This document shows, one piece after another, positions 11,687-23,262 of a stretch of 64,000 bases of DNA. Under the pieces are notes generated by a model. It searched no databases and was not told the origin of the DNA. It was given only the letters and a program-made list of their open reading frames with translations. Position 1 is the first letter of the stretch, and each line of letters starts with the position of its first letter. Position numbers and translations under genes: made by a program. The DNA is from Gigaspora rosea (taxonomy: Eukaryota; Glomeromycota; Glomeromycetes; Diversisporales; Gigasporaceae). The DNA lies in the NCBI GenBank assembly GCA_003550325.1, contig QKWP01000107.1, forward strand, positions 376,929 to 440,928. The letters run 5' to 3'.

Positions 11687-13535
11687 ATAACTTTTGATCC
11701 ACCAGTCCATTTTTGATGATTTAAATACCAAAATGTTCGCCTCAGTGAGACGATTCTAACAAGAATAAAATCACTAAATTCTAATCACAGGATCCTAAGA
11801 TCAACAAAGATTTGTATTCTATAAACAATTAATAATTAGATATGTCTAATTCGGTGCACCTAAGTTCTATGATGAATACCACATGCCATATCAATCAGAA
11901 TCAGATTATTTTGGTACGATTCAATTCATCTCATTGAGACTAGTGCTCCTAGGCCAGTCTGGGTCTGGTCTGGTCCGGGTCCAGTCCAGGATCAGACCAG
12001 ACACAGACTCTAAATTTTACTAATTTCAGACTTCAGACCAGACTCAACTATAAGTCCGGTACGGGTCTGGTCCAAAATCTGCAGACTGGTCTAAATCTGA
12101 ATATAATTATATGTATTTTTTGGCACTGAACAAGTTTACTTAGTGCATTTTGTTAGAATAAATTAGTAAAATTTTTTTATCATGATTTTATAGAATTTTA
12201 TTAATAAATTTCTATAAAATCTTATGATTCGCAAATTTTTGTTAATTAATTCTAACAAAATGCACTAAGTAAACTTGTTCAGCACCTAAAAATGTATTAA
12301 AACAGCTGGTTTGTTTTTATTTTACTTGAAATTTGGAGAAAAGATGATAATTTTGGATTTTTGATCAAAAAGTCAAATTTAAGCATCTTTTCTCCAAATT
12401 TCAAGTAAACTAAAAACAACCCTGCCGATTTAATGTATTTTAGGTGCTGAACAAGTTTACTTAGTGCATTTTGTTAGAATTAATTAGTAAAATTTTATGA
12501 ATCATAAGATTTTATAGAATTTTATTAATAAAATTCTATAAAATCTTATGATTCATAAAATTTTACTAATTAATTCTAACATAATGCACTAAGTAAACTT
12601 GTTCAGCACCTAAAAATACATTAAATCGGCAGGGTTGTTTTTATTTTACTTGAAATTTGGAGAAAAGATGCATAATTTTGGATTTTTGATCAAAAAAGTC
12701 AAATTTAAGCATCTTTTCTCCAAATTTCAAGTAAAATAAAAACAACCCTGCCGATTTAATGTATTTTTAGGTGCTGAACAAGTTTACTTAGTGCATTTTG
12801 TTAGAATTAATTAGTAAAATTTTATGAATCATAAGATTTTATAGAATTTTATTAATAAAATTCTATAAAATCTTATAATTCACAAATTTTTATTAATTAA
12901 TTCTAACAAAATGCACTAAGTAAACTTGTTCAGCACCTAAAAATACATTAAATCGGCAGGGTTGTTTTTATTTTACTTGAAATTTGGAGAAAAGATGCAT
13001 AATTTTGGATTTTTGATCAAAAAAGTCAAATTTAAGCATCTTTTCTCCAAATTTCAAGTAAAATAAAAACAACATAGCCGATTTGGTGTATTTTTAGGTT
13101 CTAAACAAGTTTACTTAGTGCATTAAGTTAGAATTAATTAGTAAAATTTTATGAATCATAAGATTTTATAGAATTTTATTAATAAAATTCTATAAAAACT
13201 TATGATTTATAAAATTTTACTAATTTATTATAACAAAATGCACTAAGTAAACTTGTTCAGCACCAAAAAATACATATAAATATTATTTGGACTTAGACCA
13301 GTCTGCAGACTTCGGACCAGACCCAGACAAAACTCAGACTTGACTAAAAAGTCTGAATATAAAAAATAAATTTACTTAGTAATTTTAAAATTACTATTAA
13401 AATTACACAAAAGTTGAACGATCTTGGGATCCTGTGATTGGATTTTGATGATTTTGGGCTTGTTAGAATTGTCTCACTGAGACGAACATTTTGGTAGTTG
13501 AATCATCCAAAACAGACTAGTAGATCAAAAGTTAT
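11687..13535. mobile_element. Foldback-like element with tandem hairpin array
   Basis: Outer inverted repeats of about 140 bp pair 11687-11830 with 13400-13535 (ends ATAACTTTTGATC / GATCAAAAGTTAT). They contain the palindromic core GTCTCAcTGAGAC. Inside is a second, GTCTGG-rich inverted repeat (11945-12110 and 13275-13360), and inside that an alternating array of hairpins (12120-13264). The sequence AATTTTTAATAT on both flanks may be a target-site duplication, but the flanks are too AT-rich to be sure. It has no open reading frame of note. The architecture is that of a foldback transposon. Confidence 0.65.
12120..13264. repeat. Tandem array of two alternating hairpins, period about 327 bp
   Basis: Hairpin A (about 172 bp, stem starting TAGGTGCTGAACAAG) occurs at 12120-12298, 12441-12612, 12768-12939 and 13095-13264. 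Hairpin B (about 139 bp, stem containing CGGCAGGGTTG) lies between them at 12297-12435, 12622-12760 and 12949-13087. Spacing between A copies is 321, 327 and 327 bp. Copies are close to identical and each is a nearly perfect inverted repeat. Confidence 0.85.
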
Positions 13536-13562
13536 CCAATTTTTAATATATATATATATATA

Positions 13563-13892
13563 AATACCTATTTGCACACAGTGTGTTTATACACAGTTAT
13601 TTGTGTAACAAATAAATTAAACCAATTTTTAATATAAACAAAATTAAATTTTGATTTATATTAGGGTTAGGGTAAAGACCTGGGATGGGTTAGGGCTTAT
13701 TTTATACTAAAATTTTGCAAGAAATTTTTTTTCTTAGTCGTTAAAATAAAGTTTCATAAGCAAAATTTAAAGATAGAATTAAATTTTAATATTTTGCTTT
13801 GTTTTTGTTGTACAAAAATTTATTTGCGGCTTGCATTTTTCTATTATATTTTGTGTAACTGTGTTTAAACACACTGTGTACAAATAGAAATT
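13563..13892. mobile_element. MITE with telomere-like core (CACACAGTGTG ends)
   Basis: Imperfect 37-bp terminal inverted repeats (CTATTTGCACACAGTGTG / CACTGTGTACAAATAG) are flanked by TATATATA on both sides, consistent with insertion at TA. The interior has a TTAGGGTTAGGG stretch at about 13666 and the A-rich motif (inverse orientation) at 13707-13738. There is no coding capacity. Confidence 0.65.
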
Positions 13893-14365
13893 TTCTATAT
13901 ATATATATTATTAAATTTTAACCAATCAAATGCTTAAAAAAATTATCAGGTAGGGGTAGTGGGTCAGCTACTTAGTGAAACCCTAATTGGATGATTTCTG
14001 GCACTCATCTAAGTTGGTGGATGTGTAAGTAGGTTTGTTTTGTAATTATAGTTGGAAGGTAGCTGAGGACCTGAACATGCTCTCAGAGAAATATATGAGG
14101 AAGGTTATATAGCTTTGAGACTATCAAACATCAGTGCAACAACCATGTCTGGGCACTAGTGGAATAAGCTAGTATTAGTCTATATTACAGTTAGCTTTGA
14201 GTTCATGTAATTTTTTTTACATAAACTGCTAATAAAGTAGAACATGGTTGTTAAGTTTAAAAAAAAATAAAAAAATAAATAAAATTAAATAAAAAAAAAT
14301 TTAATTAACAATTTGCAAATAAATAAGAATGAAAATCGGGATAAGTTAATTATAAAATTATAGTA
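13893..14365. repeat. Possible retroposon (SINE-like) with A-rich tail
   Basis: About 13945-14255 is less AT-rich than its surroundings. It ends in a poly-A/AAATA-rich tail (14258-14310), with GTGTAAGTAGG and ACCTGAACATGCTC segments inside. I could not identify convincing A and B boxes. It might instead be a fragment of a LINE 3' UTR. Confidence 0.25.
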
Positions 14366-14932
14366 CACGTCACTCTGGTTATATCGACATTTTCAGCAAT
14401 AGAAAAATTGTCGATATATCCAAATGTCAGTTTAATAAGCATCTCTATCTATACTGACATTATATTGATATTGTAGATATGTCAGCTTAGACAGAGGTAA
14501 ATTTTTTTGTTTTCACCAAGCTTATACTAAGAATAATAAACTTAGCAAAATGAATTTATTTTAGCAAAATGAATTTGTTTTATGTTTAGCATAAAATAAA
14601 TTCATCATATATTTGCATAAAATGATGAAATAAATTTATTTTATGCTTATTGTTTCATGCTAAGCTTAGTATAAAGCAAATTTAAAAATTAATTTGATTG
14701 GTATACCTATAACGACAGTCGGTTTATAAAAATTGTCGCTATATCTAGTAATAAAAATTATTTTAAATAATTTTTTAATATTAAAATTGTTGGTATATCA
14801 TTATAATCAATATCTCTTATAATTGTCGGTATAACCAATGAATTTTCAACATTATAGAATTTTTTTTTAAAAATAGTGTCGATATAACCAGCTGTCAGTT
14901 AATCCAGCTATCTGTATAACCAGAGTGACGTG
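14366..14932. mobile_element. MITE with CACGTCACTCTGG ends
   Basis: The 567-bp element has exact terminal inverted repeats CACGTCACTCTGGTTATA, flanked by TAGTA on both sides (14361-14365 and 14933-14937). This may be a 5-bp duplication or simply a TA target. Subterminal TTGTCGATATA-type motifs are repeated in both orientations. A smaller hairpin lies within it at about 14517-14690 (CTTATACTAAG ends), probably a nested insertion. There is no coding capacity; ends and TA flank suggest Tc1/mariner-pogo type. Confidence 0.7.
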
Positions 14933-15308
14933 TAGTATTAAAATCTAGATTTTTTGCAATTTATAATAAAATATCATATAAAATTTTGGTACCTAGTTTT
15001 TTAATATACAGTATAATATATAGAATAATTAGTTTGAAATAATTTTTAAATTTTTTTATAAAAAGATAGAAAAATTTATATGTCTATTGTAGGTTAAATT
15101 TTATTTATTGTTATATTTAAATAAATTATACTTACTAGATTAGAAATATAGATTTGAAATTGCAATAAATTTATATATAAATTTTATATAGTAAATTTCC
15201 ATTCATTCCAGATTGTCAATTAAATAAAAAAAATTTGAAATAAAAAAAAATTCAAAATAATTAAATTAAAAAAAATAAAATAAAAACTTAAAAATTTAAA
15301 GGAGTTAT
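14933..15308. other. AT-rich desert
   Basis: Extremely AT-rich, with poly-A and AAATT runs. No feature could be supported. Confidence 0.5.
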
Positions 15309-15629
15309 CTATATATCGCACAGTGCGATACTCTTATTTATCGCCCACCAATCAAATTTCAGAATCAGGTGTTAACATAAAAAATACAAAAAACTTAAAT
15401 CAAAATTTTGCATAGGAAACAGCCCTTCGTGTTCTAGCAAAAAAAATTCTTTGCAAAATTTTGATATAAACTATGCCCAAGAACGAACTTACCCTAACCC
15501 TAGAACGAACTTAGCCTAACCCTAATTAAATCAAGTAAAGTGTTTTGTTTTTTTATTGTTTTATCTCACGTTACACCTGTTCTTATAGAGTGTGATATAT
15601 AATTGTGTCGCATGGTGTGATACATATAT
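15309..15629. mobile_element. MITE with telomere-like core (CGCACAGTGCGA ends)
   Basis: Terminal inverted repeats of about 20 bp (TATCGCACAGTGCGATAC left; GTCGCATGGTGTGATACAT right) enclose an A-rich motif at 15433-15466 followed by two ACCCTAACCCTA stretches (about 15490-15528). No coding capacity. Its interior resembles the 13563-13892 element although the ends differ. Confidence 0.6.
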
Positions 15630-16254
15630 TTTTTCAAATTTAAAAAAATAAATAAAATAAAAACATAAAAATTTAAAAAATTAATAAAAAATAATAAAAA
15701 ATTAAATAATAATAAATAAAAAGTTAAAGATACTCTTTTAAACTTTTTTTAACAATCTCTCATACCAACTTTTTCATAACTACTAACCCATAACAACTAT
15801 ACAATTATTATACTTATACACAACAAAACTTTATCTTGAAGCAACTAAGAACTAGAGTTCTAGATCAAATATTAAGATAACTAAAATAGAGCTAAAAAAG
15901 AGTTCTTCTTTTGGGTTTAACTCTCCAGTAGAAGACTCTGGTACTATATAAGATGTAGTAGAGCTGAAAACTTTAAAGCTTTTGTCAAAAAGAGTAAAAA
16001 TATTAGCAGAAGCATACTTTTGGTTAAATATAATAATTTGTATTGCATATACTTTTTTAGTCTTTTGCAAGTTAGTACTTTTGGCACTTCCTCTTGAACT
16101 TTTTAATTTTGCCAAAAAGTAAAAAATCTAGCTTATCCTTACTCTTTCCAAATTGGGATTGCGCCTGCCTAATTGGAGTTGATGTTACAAGTGCTTATTT
16201 TGCTCTAATATAAACAATAAATAATATATCAGAGATTTTTCTGGAAGGAGTTTC
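15630..16254 (-). other. AT-rich sequence with an unassigned 87-codon frame
   Basis: The only notable frame is at 15852-16115 on the minus strand (starts MAKLKSSRGSAKSTN, lysine- and serine-rich N-terminus, hydrophobic tail). It is somewhat less AT-rich than its surroundings, and the reading continues with stops on both sides. It could be an eroded transposon protein or chance. I do not recognise it. Confidence 0.25.
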
Positions 16255-16586
16255 CTAGGCTTCGCACCCCTGCGTTGTGCTTGTATATCGCACCCAAATG
16301 ATCTACCAATTAAATTTAAAGATCAGATGTAATGTGCAAATTTTTTTGTGTAATGATATTTTCAAACATTCGAAAATTTCGTTTACATAACCACTTTTCG
16401 AGATCTACAAAAAAATTCCTTGCAAAATTATGTTATAAGCTATTGCTCTCTCTAACCTCTAACTTTAACCCAACCCTAACCCTAACCTTATATTAATTTA
16501 TATAAAATTATTTGTCGCAGATCTACAAATTATGTTTACCTATATACTGCAATAAATTAGCACATCGCAAGGTGCGTTGTATAGGA
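16255..16586. mobile_element. MITE with telomere-like core, second CGCACC-ended copy
   Basis: Imperfect terminal inverted repeats of about 35 bp (TTCGCACCCCTGCGTTG left; CGCAAGGTGCGTTGTATAGG right). The interior has the A-rich motif at 16404-16436, then ACCCAACCCTAACCCTAACC at about 16467-16489. The order and orientation of motif and telomere-like array match the element at 15309. Confidence 0.6.
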
Positions 16587-16887
16587 TTAACCTTTCTGGA
16601 ATATTCATAAAAATTTTTTTATTTTTAAATTAGACATAGCTAATTAGTATATATTTATTTGCTTTATAGTTTACATATAATACTTTGTAGAGTTTTTATA
16701 TAGTATTATATAATTTTTATATTTATATATTCTTAATTGTGTTTGTTATAGATTAGTTTTTTTTTTGTCTTTCTCATTTTTTTCTTTCTTTTGCTATTTT
16801 TGGTATTTCATTTAGGTTTTGTAGTTTATCTCTTTTCATTTCCCTTTTAAATTTCTTGTTTGTACTCTTTTTTTCTGTTTGTTTTTT
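16587..16887. other. AT-rich sequence, T-rich tract
   Basis: No gene. A poly-T/TTTC tract lies at about 16755-16880. Confidence 0.4.
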
Positions 16888-17389
16888 AATTTGTAATCCG
16901 CATATGAACCAGTGAAAAAACATAGTAAACTGCGGGGATATGTTTACTATGTAATTTTTGCCTTTTTTGAAATCTGGTATTTCCCAATGATAAATCGATT
17001 TTGTACTAAGTAAACCTCTCACATGTGCATAATAAAAGTTGTAGAGGAGATAATTACGAGCATAATGGTAGTTAAAATATTAAATCTGCCAAGCAGATCG
17101 TAAGATATGGGCATTTTTGTCTTTACGACTATTTGTTTACTTCTTTGTTTATATCATATAGTTGTGAGGCAAATACACCTATATCTCACGATCCACTAGG
17201 CCAATTTTAATGTTCCAACTACATTATGCTCATATTTTTCTCCTCTACAACGTTTGTTATGTGCACAAGGGAGGTTTATTTAGTACGAAATTGATTTATT
17301 CTTGGGGAAACGCCAGATTCTGAAAAAGGTGAAATTTAATAGTGAAAATCACATGATTTTTCACTGGTTCACAGGCGGATCACGAATTA
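16888..17389. mobile_element. 500-bp hairpin element
   Basis: Nearly the whole segment is one imperfect inverted repeat. The left arm 16888-17110 (AATTTGTAATCCGCA..., GAACCAGTGAAAAA) pairs with 17170-17389 around a centre near 17138. There is no coding capacity (the 82-codon minus frame is a by-product). It looks like a foldback MITE. Confidence 0.65.
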
Positions 17390-17885
17390 ATTGAAATCAC
17401 TACTATTGAAGCTTAATGAGAAGGATTTAAAAAAATTAGCAATCTTGACAAGGCTAACAACAGCCAATTAGTGATTATAGAGGAGCATGTACAGAGAGTT
17501 GCATGCCCCTGTAGGTGAAAATTTGTTATTGCAGCAAAAATCTTACTTAGCAGATATTAAGTAGCATGAGTAAGTTTTTATTAAAGAAAAGAGAAATTTT
17601 GGTAGCAGCTACTGTAAACTAAAATTTTGTATAAATTTACACAGTCTTTTTAGTTAATAAAAGCAAAATTGCCAAAAAAATAAATAAAAATAAATAAAAA
17701 AATTTAAATTAAAAAAATAATAAATAAAAAAATAAAAAAAATTAAATAAAAAAAAAGTTAAAGTAAAAATTAAAAAAAATTTAAATAATAAAAATATATA
17801 AATTAAAAAGGAATACATAAATTTAAAAAAAATATGTAAATTAAAAAATATATAAATTAAAAAAAAAATAAATAAAAATATTATA
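17390..17885. other. Low-complexity AT desert
   Basis: Includes a long AAATAAATAAAA tract (17665-17885). No feature supported. Confidence 0.5.
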
Positions 17886-18415
17886 TTAATTGATAATCTG
17901 CTAGACAACTAGTAAGTGATCATGTGTAATATAATACAGATCATATATAAAAATCACTATAGGTGAAATGTAGTATGCTTCCATCTAAAAGGTTTTTTTG
18001 CTATATTAATAACACATGTTGACTAATTGAAAGTTGTAAAGCTTATTGAGATACATCTAATAGTAGTTAGATTATCCAAATTGGCCTAGTAGGTGAAATA
18101 TTGTTAAAAAATGATTAGCTAACTATATAAAATCTTTATGTAAACAATATTTGTTTACATAGAGATTCTATATAGTTAGCCAATCAGTTTTCACAATATT
18201 TTACTATCTACTAGGCTGATTTGAATAATCTAACCATCATTAGATGCATCTCAACAAGTTTTATAACTTTTAATTATTAAGTATGTATTATTAACTTAGT
18301 AAAAAAAACTTTTAGATAGAAGTACACTACATTTCTCCTATAGTGATATTTATATATGATCTGCATTGTGTTATACTATGATTACTCTCTAGTTGACTAG
18401 TAGATTATCAATTAA
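17886..18415. mobile_element. 530-bp hairpin element
   Basis: An imperfect inverted repeat pairs 17886-18140 with 18150-18415 (ends ATTGATAATCTGCTAG / CTAGTAGATTATCAAT) around TGTTTACAT. No coding capacity. It neighbours the 16888 hairpin but the sequence is unrelated. Confidence 0.65.
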
Positions 18416-18589
18416 GAATAAAATAAAATATTGCATTAAATAAAATAAAATGTTATGTTAAAAATAAATAAAATAAATAAAATAAATAAAAAAATAAATA
18501 AAATACAACCTATTTTGGTGATTGTATAGAGATATAACTATAAATAAAATATCTTGTTATGATTATATGACCAAAGGCCAATAAGTAAT

Positions 18590-20050
18590 ACAGTTAGCTC
18601 TCGCTATAGTCATACCTTTGGGCCCAAAAAATATGTGATTATAGCAAAAGTGTAATTATAGCAAAAAAATTAAATTTATAAATAAAGTTATTCAAAATGC
18701 ATTTTTTGTTTTATATTTAATTAATAACAAAATTTGCTATTTTTACTCAAAATTTGATAATAGATAACTTGATAACTAGCAATTCAAATCAGCTCAATTT
18801 TTTTCTATAAATAGTACTGATGTTCATCTATCAAATATAAAAATTTTAGCCAATTAGGTCTAGTAATTATCATGTAATCGCTTGTATACAATAGGTAATT
18901 TTTTTAAAAAAATTAACTATTATACAAGATATTACATAAGAATTAATAGACCAAATCAGTTAAAATTTTTATATATTATAGACAATTAATAAAACTATCT
19001 ATAATAAAAATTTGAGCCAATTTAGATTACTAGCTATAGAGATATCAATTGTCAAATTTTGAATAAAATAACGAATTTTTTATTTATCATCTATTATAAA
19101 ATTTTCACTATTTTTATTCAAAATTTGACAATAGATATCTCGATAACTAGTAATCAAAATAGGATCAAATTTTTTTTATAGATAGTGACAATATTCTCTA
19201 TTTAATATAAAAATTTCAGCTAATTTGGCCTAGTAATTCTTGTATAATCTCTTGTATATGATAGTTAAAAAATTAACTATTATATACAAGTGATTATATA
19301 AAAATTACTAGGTCAAATCAGCTGAAATTTATATATAATAGACAAATATTGACATTATTTATAAAAAAATTTGAGCCAATTTGGATCACTAGTTATCAAG
19401 ATATTCATTGTCAAATTTTGAATAAAAATAGTGAAAATTTTATAATAGTTAATAAAAAAATTTATTATTTTTATTCAAACTTTGATGATTGATGTCTCTA
19501 TAACTAATGGTCCAAATCAGTTTGATTTTTATTATAGATAGTGTCAATATTTTTTTATTATATATAAAAATTTCAACTTTTTGGCTCAGTAATTCTCATA
19601 TAATTGCTTGTATATGATAGTTAATTTTTTTAAAAAAATTATCTATTGTATACTGTACAAGTGATAACACAACAATTACTAGGCCAAATCAGCTGAAATT
19701 TTTATATATCACAAATAATTATTGTGACAGATCATAATGAAATCCAGATTAAAATGAAATGATAGTATAAAATCTCAAAAACTAAAATTTTTTGGGGTGC
19801 ATTTTTTAGGGTTAGGGGTTTAGGGTTAGGGTTAGTTTTAAAAAAAAATTATAATAAACAAGTATTAATGGTTTTAGAAGGCTAGCAGGTTAAGTATAGA
19901 ATGTAGATTTCATTTTAAATTATGATCTGTGACAATTATTGATACTATCTGTGATAAAAATTTGAGCTGATTTGGATCACTAGTTATTGAGATATCTATC
20001 ATCAAATTTTGAGTAAAAATAGTAATTTTTTTATTATATTATTATGAGAA
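18590..20050. repeat. Array of alternating inverted repeats
   Basis: Starts beside a pogo-like end (CAGTTAGCTCTCGCTATAG at about 18590). From 18715 two motifs alternate in orientation: ATAGATATCTCGATAACTAG-type, and the CTAGTAATT/TTGGCC-type (GGCCAAATCAGCTGAAA in inverse). Hairpin centres fall near 18908, 19095, 19270, 19455 and 19630. The array resumes after a nested element (19723-19936). Copies are more diverged than in the 12120 array, suggesting an older foldback element. Confidence 0.6.
19723..19936. mobile_element. Small MITE with telomere-like core, nested in the array
   Basis: Terminal inverted repeats TGACAGATCATAATGAAATC and its inverse with a small gap (ATTTCATTTTAAATTATGATCTGT region). 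The core 19808-19836 reads TTAGGGTTAGGGGTTTAGGG. It splits the 18715-20040 repeat array. Confidence 0.65.
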
Positions 20051-20549
20051 TAATGAGAAATTCTTACTATCATTTTTCTATTGTTATATTTGAATTTTAA
20101 AAAAAATTAAAAAAATAAATAAAAAAAGAATATAGTATAAAAAAAAAGTGAATAAAAAACATGCTTTTTTTATATTGTTATAAATTTTACTTTTTGAGTT
20201 TTGTTTATTTATTTATTTTTGTTTTTTGGAAAATTAATACTTATTTTGAAACCCACCCCATGTATATACTCAATTTTATTGTTGTTTTAGTATAAAAATA
20301 AGGTGGCTTAGATCAAAACAAAGAAGGTAGCACCAAATTTATGCTAAAAATACACAAGTAAAAAGTTTATATATAGAATTTTGATATATAAATATGTAAT
20401 TTAAAAATCCAACCTTTTTAAAAAATTTTTAAAAGAATATACAAATTTAAACCTTACTTTATTTAATTTATTATAATAGAAATGCATTTTCTAACCTGAC
20501 CTACCTATGTATATTTTGGGTTCTATTCTAACTTCAAAATAGATAGAGT
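20051..20549. other. Low-complexity sequence and an isolated element end
   Basis: A-rich and T-rich tracts to about 20220. At 20487-20527 lies a right end (ACCTGACCTACCTATG...GGGTTCT) of the 178-bp family, without its left part. Confidence 0.4.
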
Positions 20550-20727
20550 TGGACCCCGAAATATACATAGATAGGTCAGGTATGAGTTTGCTTATTTTTG
20601 AGGTTTTTATGCAGATCTTTTCTATTTATAGTATTTTTTGCTTATTTTTGAAGTTTTTTCTGCAGATCTTACTTTTTTTAGTAACCCTATAATTAACCTG
20701 ACCTATTTATGTATATTTCGGGGTCCT
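20550..20727 (+). mobile_element. 178-bp MITE, 8-bp TSD, copy a
   Basis: Starts TGGACCCCGAAATATACATA (consensus AGGACCCC) and ends with the inverse GGGGTCCT. It is flanked by a perfect 8-bp duplication GATAGAGT (20542-20549, 20728-20735). The interior has two TTATTTTTGA..TTTTT..GCAGATCTT repeats. Other copies are at 27190-27368 and 63424-63599. An 8-bp TSD fits the hAT superfamily; no transposase is present. Confidence 0.85.
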
Positions 20728-20848
20728 GATAGAGTTAACAAAAATACTACAACTTTCAAAATTATCCTACTTTTAAAATACCTTGAATTATCAATTCATA
20801 TATATTTAGATATAATACAACCCTATCCCTTAGTTTGTACTACTTCAA

Positions 20849-21465
20849 AGGCAAATTTGCCTGCAAACTTACTATAAATATACCTCTGATCTATTTTTTT
20901 AATCATTTAAAATATTTAAATAAAATTTGGTATTATAATATTTAATAACAAGGATTATATTTTTGAATTATTTAAATTTATATTATAAGACAAAAAGTTT
21001 ATGTTGCTTATAAGCTGAAAATATTAAATTTTAAAGAAATTTTTTAACCAAAAAAATATTTTACAATATCTTGGCGAATTCTTTAAATATTGGTTTTAAA
21101 AATATAGTTTCTAATACAATATTGTAGTTTATATAAAGGATGACAACTTTCATTATTTGACTTTATATGATTTACTTGTAAAAATTAAGACTTGTATTAG
21201 AAGTGAAAATTTTTTTTATAGACAGGAACATATAAAATTTGAGAAACCTAAAGAAAAAATTCTATAGTAAAAGTTCCAAAACAAAAACTTTAAACTTTTA
21301 TTACACCAAAGTTTTTTAATAATTTTAAAAAAATTTTATAATAAAGTTGATAAAACAGAACTAATATTATAATTTTTACTTAGAAAGTATATAGCTAAAA
21401 TTAATATTTAAGGTTTTATTTAAAAAATTTAAAATTTTAAAATTTTCGCAGGCAAATATGTCTGT
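20849..21465. mobile_element. Element with GGCAAATTTGCCTGC ends
   Basis: The left end GGCAAATTTGCCTGC and right end GCAGGCAAATATG are inverted repeats about 615 bp apart. The left end is itself a small palindrome. These ends resemble the terminal parts of the elements at 26588 and 60231, but the interior is not obviously alike. No coding capacity. Confidence 0.4.
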
Positions 21466-22117
21466 ATAACAAAGCAAGGAATACTATAGATCTACCTATA
21501 TACCACTTGAAAATATATTGCAAACTTATACTTACTACACAATATTTAAACACTAACTCAATTAAAATATATTATGTTCTTTGAACAACTTATATTTTTT
21601 GATAACTTTGTACACCTTATATAGTAATATATTTTACCAAAAATTAATTCTCTTATATCTAAATAGCTTCTATATGTAAAAGCAAATAACTACTAACGCT
21701 ACTACCAGACAATTTATATCTATACTCTAATTACCTTTAGTCAACTTCTAAACTCCTTATCCTATACTACTGGTCATTTTAATACTAAAAACAAACCCTG
21801 GCTTATAACATACAAAAAAATAAAACATTATTATAAGAAAAGCTAATCACAATCCAATACTTTCTCTATTACTTATTGGACTTCTAAAATGATAAAACAA
21901 AGACATTATTATATCCAATTTCAAATATAATCTGTTATCCATGTACTGGCTATTCTTTTAATTCAAAAAGAATTTAAAACTGTTGTACTACTGATATTTC
22001 TGCAACTTTATCTACTAAATTTCTTGGTAAAAAGGAATATCAAATAATTCAAGCTTAATGCCAACTATCTTAATTTACTTTCTCTATAGCAACTCGCCAC
22101 TCTCTTTTAATACTATC
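21466..22117 (+). other. AT-rich sequence, possibly upstream part of an old LINE
   Basis: No frame survives. Because the LINE remnant starting at 25532 lies just beyond the inserted element 22118-25529, this stretch may be its interrupted upstream part. This is positional inference only. Confidence 0.25.
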
Positions 22118-22898
22118 CATATCGGCTAATTTGTGAACTTGCTGATATCTATTGATCTACTAATCCATTTTGGATGATTTAACTACCAAAATGTCTATCT
22201 CGATAAACCAATTCTAATGAGCCCAAAATCACTAAAATACAATTACAGGATCCCAAGAACGTTCAATATTTGTGCAATTTTAATAGTATTTTTTTAGAAT
22301 TACTATATAAACACATTTAATATTGAATAAGTAGCTGCGCAATGTAGTCGCACTAAACCAGGAACGGATTATAAACTGTATAAACACAAAATAATGTCTA
22401 GTGACATTGCTTGAATAATGGCCAGGATTTAAGTAAAAATATGGGTCTGTTTGAACATGGGAAGATTAGCAGAATTATATAATTCCTGTGATCATTACAG
22501 CATTTCTGTAATCATTGTGCATTTCATTAATGTGAATTGATAATTACAGATGATGTAATAATATATTCGATTGTGATATAATTTTGTTATGTTTGGGCTA
22601 TGTTTTCAGATACGACTAATCAAAAAATTTTAAGCAGGATCGAAATATAGAGAAAAAAAGAAAAGATCTAGATTGAAGTATAGAGAAAAAATAACAATAA
22701 TAAAAGGCGTTAAATAAACACATTCTGTGTGTAACCAGAATTATGAGTTATATTTTTTTCTCTCGCTATTTGGGTGTGTTCGCTTTTCTTCTATTCTCTT
22801 TTTTTTTCTTTTCTATATACTTCAATTCTGAGTCACATTTTTGATTGGTCATATCTGAAAAATGTGGAAAAACTAATAGAAATATATAAAATGATTAT

Positions 22899-23262
22899 GA
22901 TTTTCGTTTTGCATTACCCGCTGACCCATTTTTTCAATTTTTCCAATTTTTTTTTTAAGTTCCAATTGTTCCAATTATTCTATTTTTGTTATTTAATTTT
23001 TCCCCATAAATTATTCCGTTATCACCCAATGGAGACATTAGCTTTCAGAAATTATCAATAGAAAATCTGACTGTTAACCCCCAATTTTCTGATTCCATGT
23101 TATGCAAAGCTTGAAATTAACTTTATATGGTCTTAGATGCAACATAAGGCTATTAATTTATAACAGATTACAAAAAAAAACAACCAAAAAAAAATCTGAC
23201 TGACCAACCGGGAATTTTGAAACTCATGTAATGCAAAATGAAAAATTAACTTTGTGTGGCCT
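22899..23262. repeat. Diverged partial copy of the 39419-40492 element
   Basis: GCATTACCCGCTGACCCATTT, the later TTATCACCCAATGGAGAC, and the end AACTTTGTGTGGCCTAA occur in the same order as in the right half of the 39419-40492 element. Similarity was judged by eye. Confidence 0.55.

Noticed and set aside
12120..13264. CRISPR-like regular repeat spacing
   Set aside because: The units are long hairpins of 140-180 bp without variable spacers, and the genome is eukaryotic.
17654..17908. 84-codon Phe/Ile/Leu-rich minus-strand frame
   Set aside because: It is the translation of an AAATAAA low-complexity tract.
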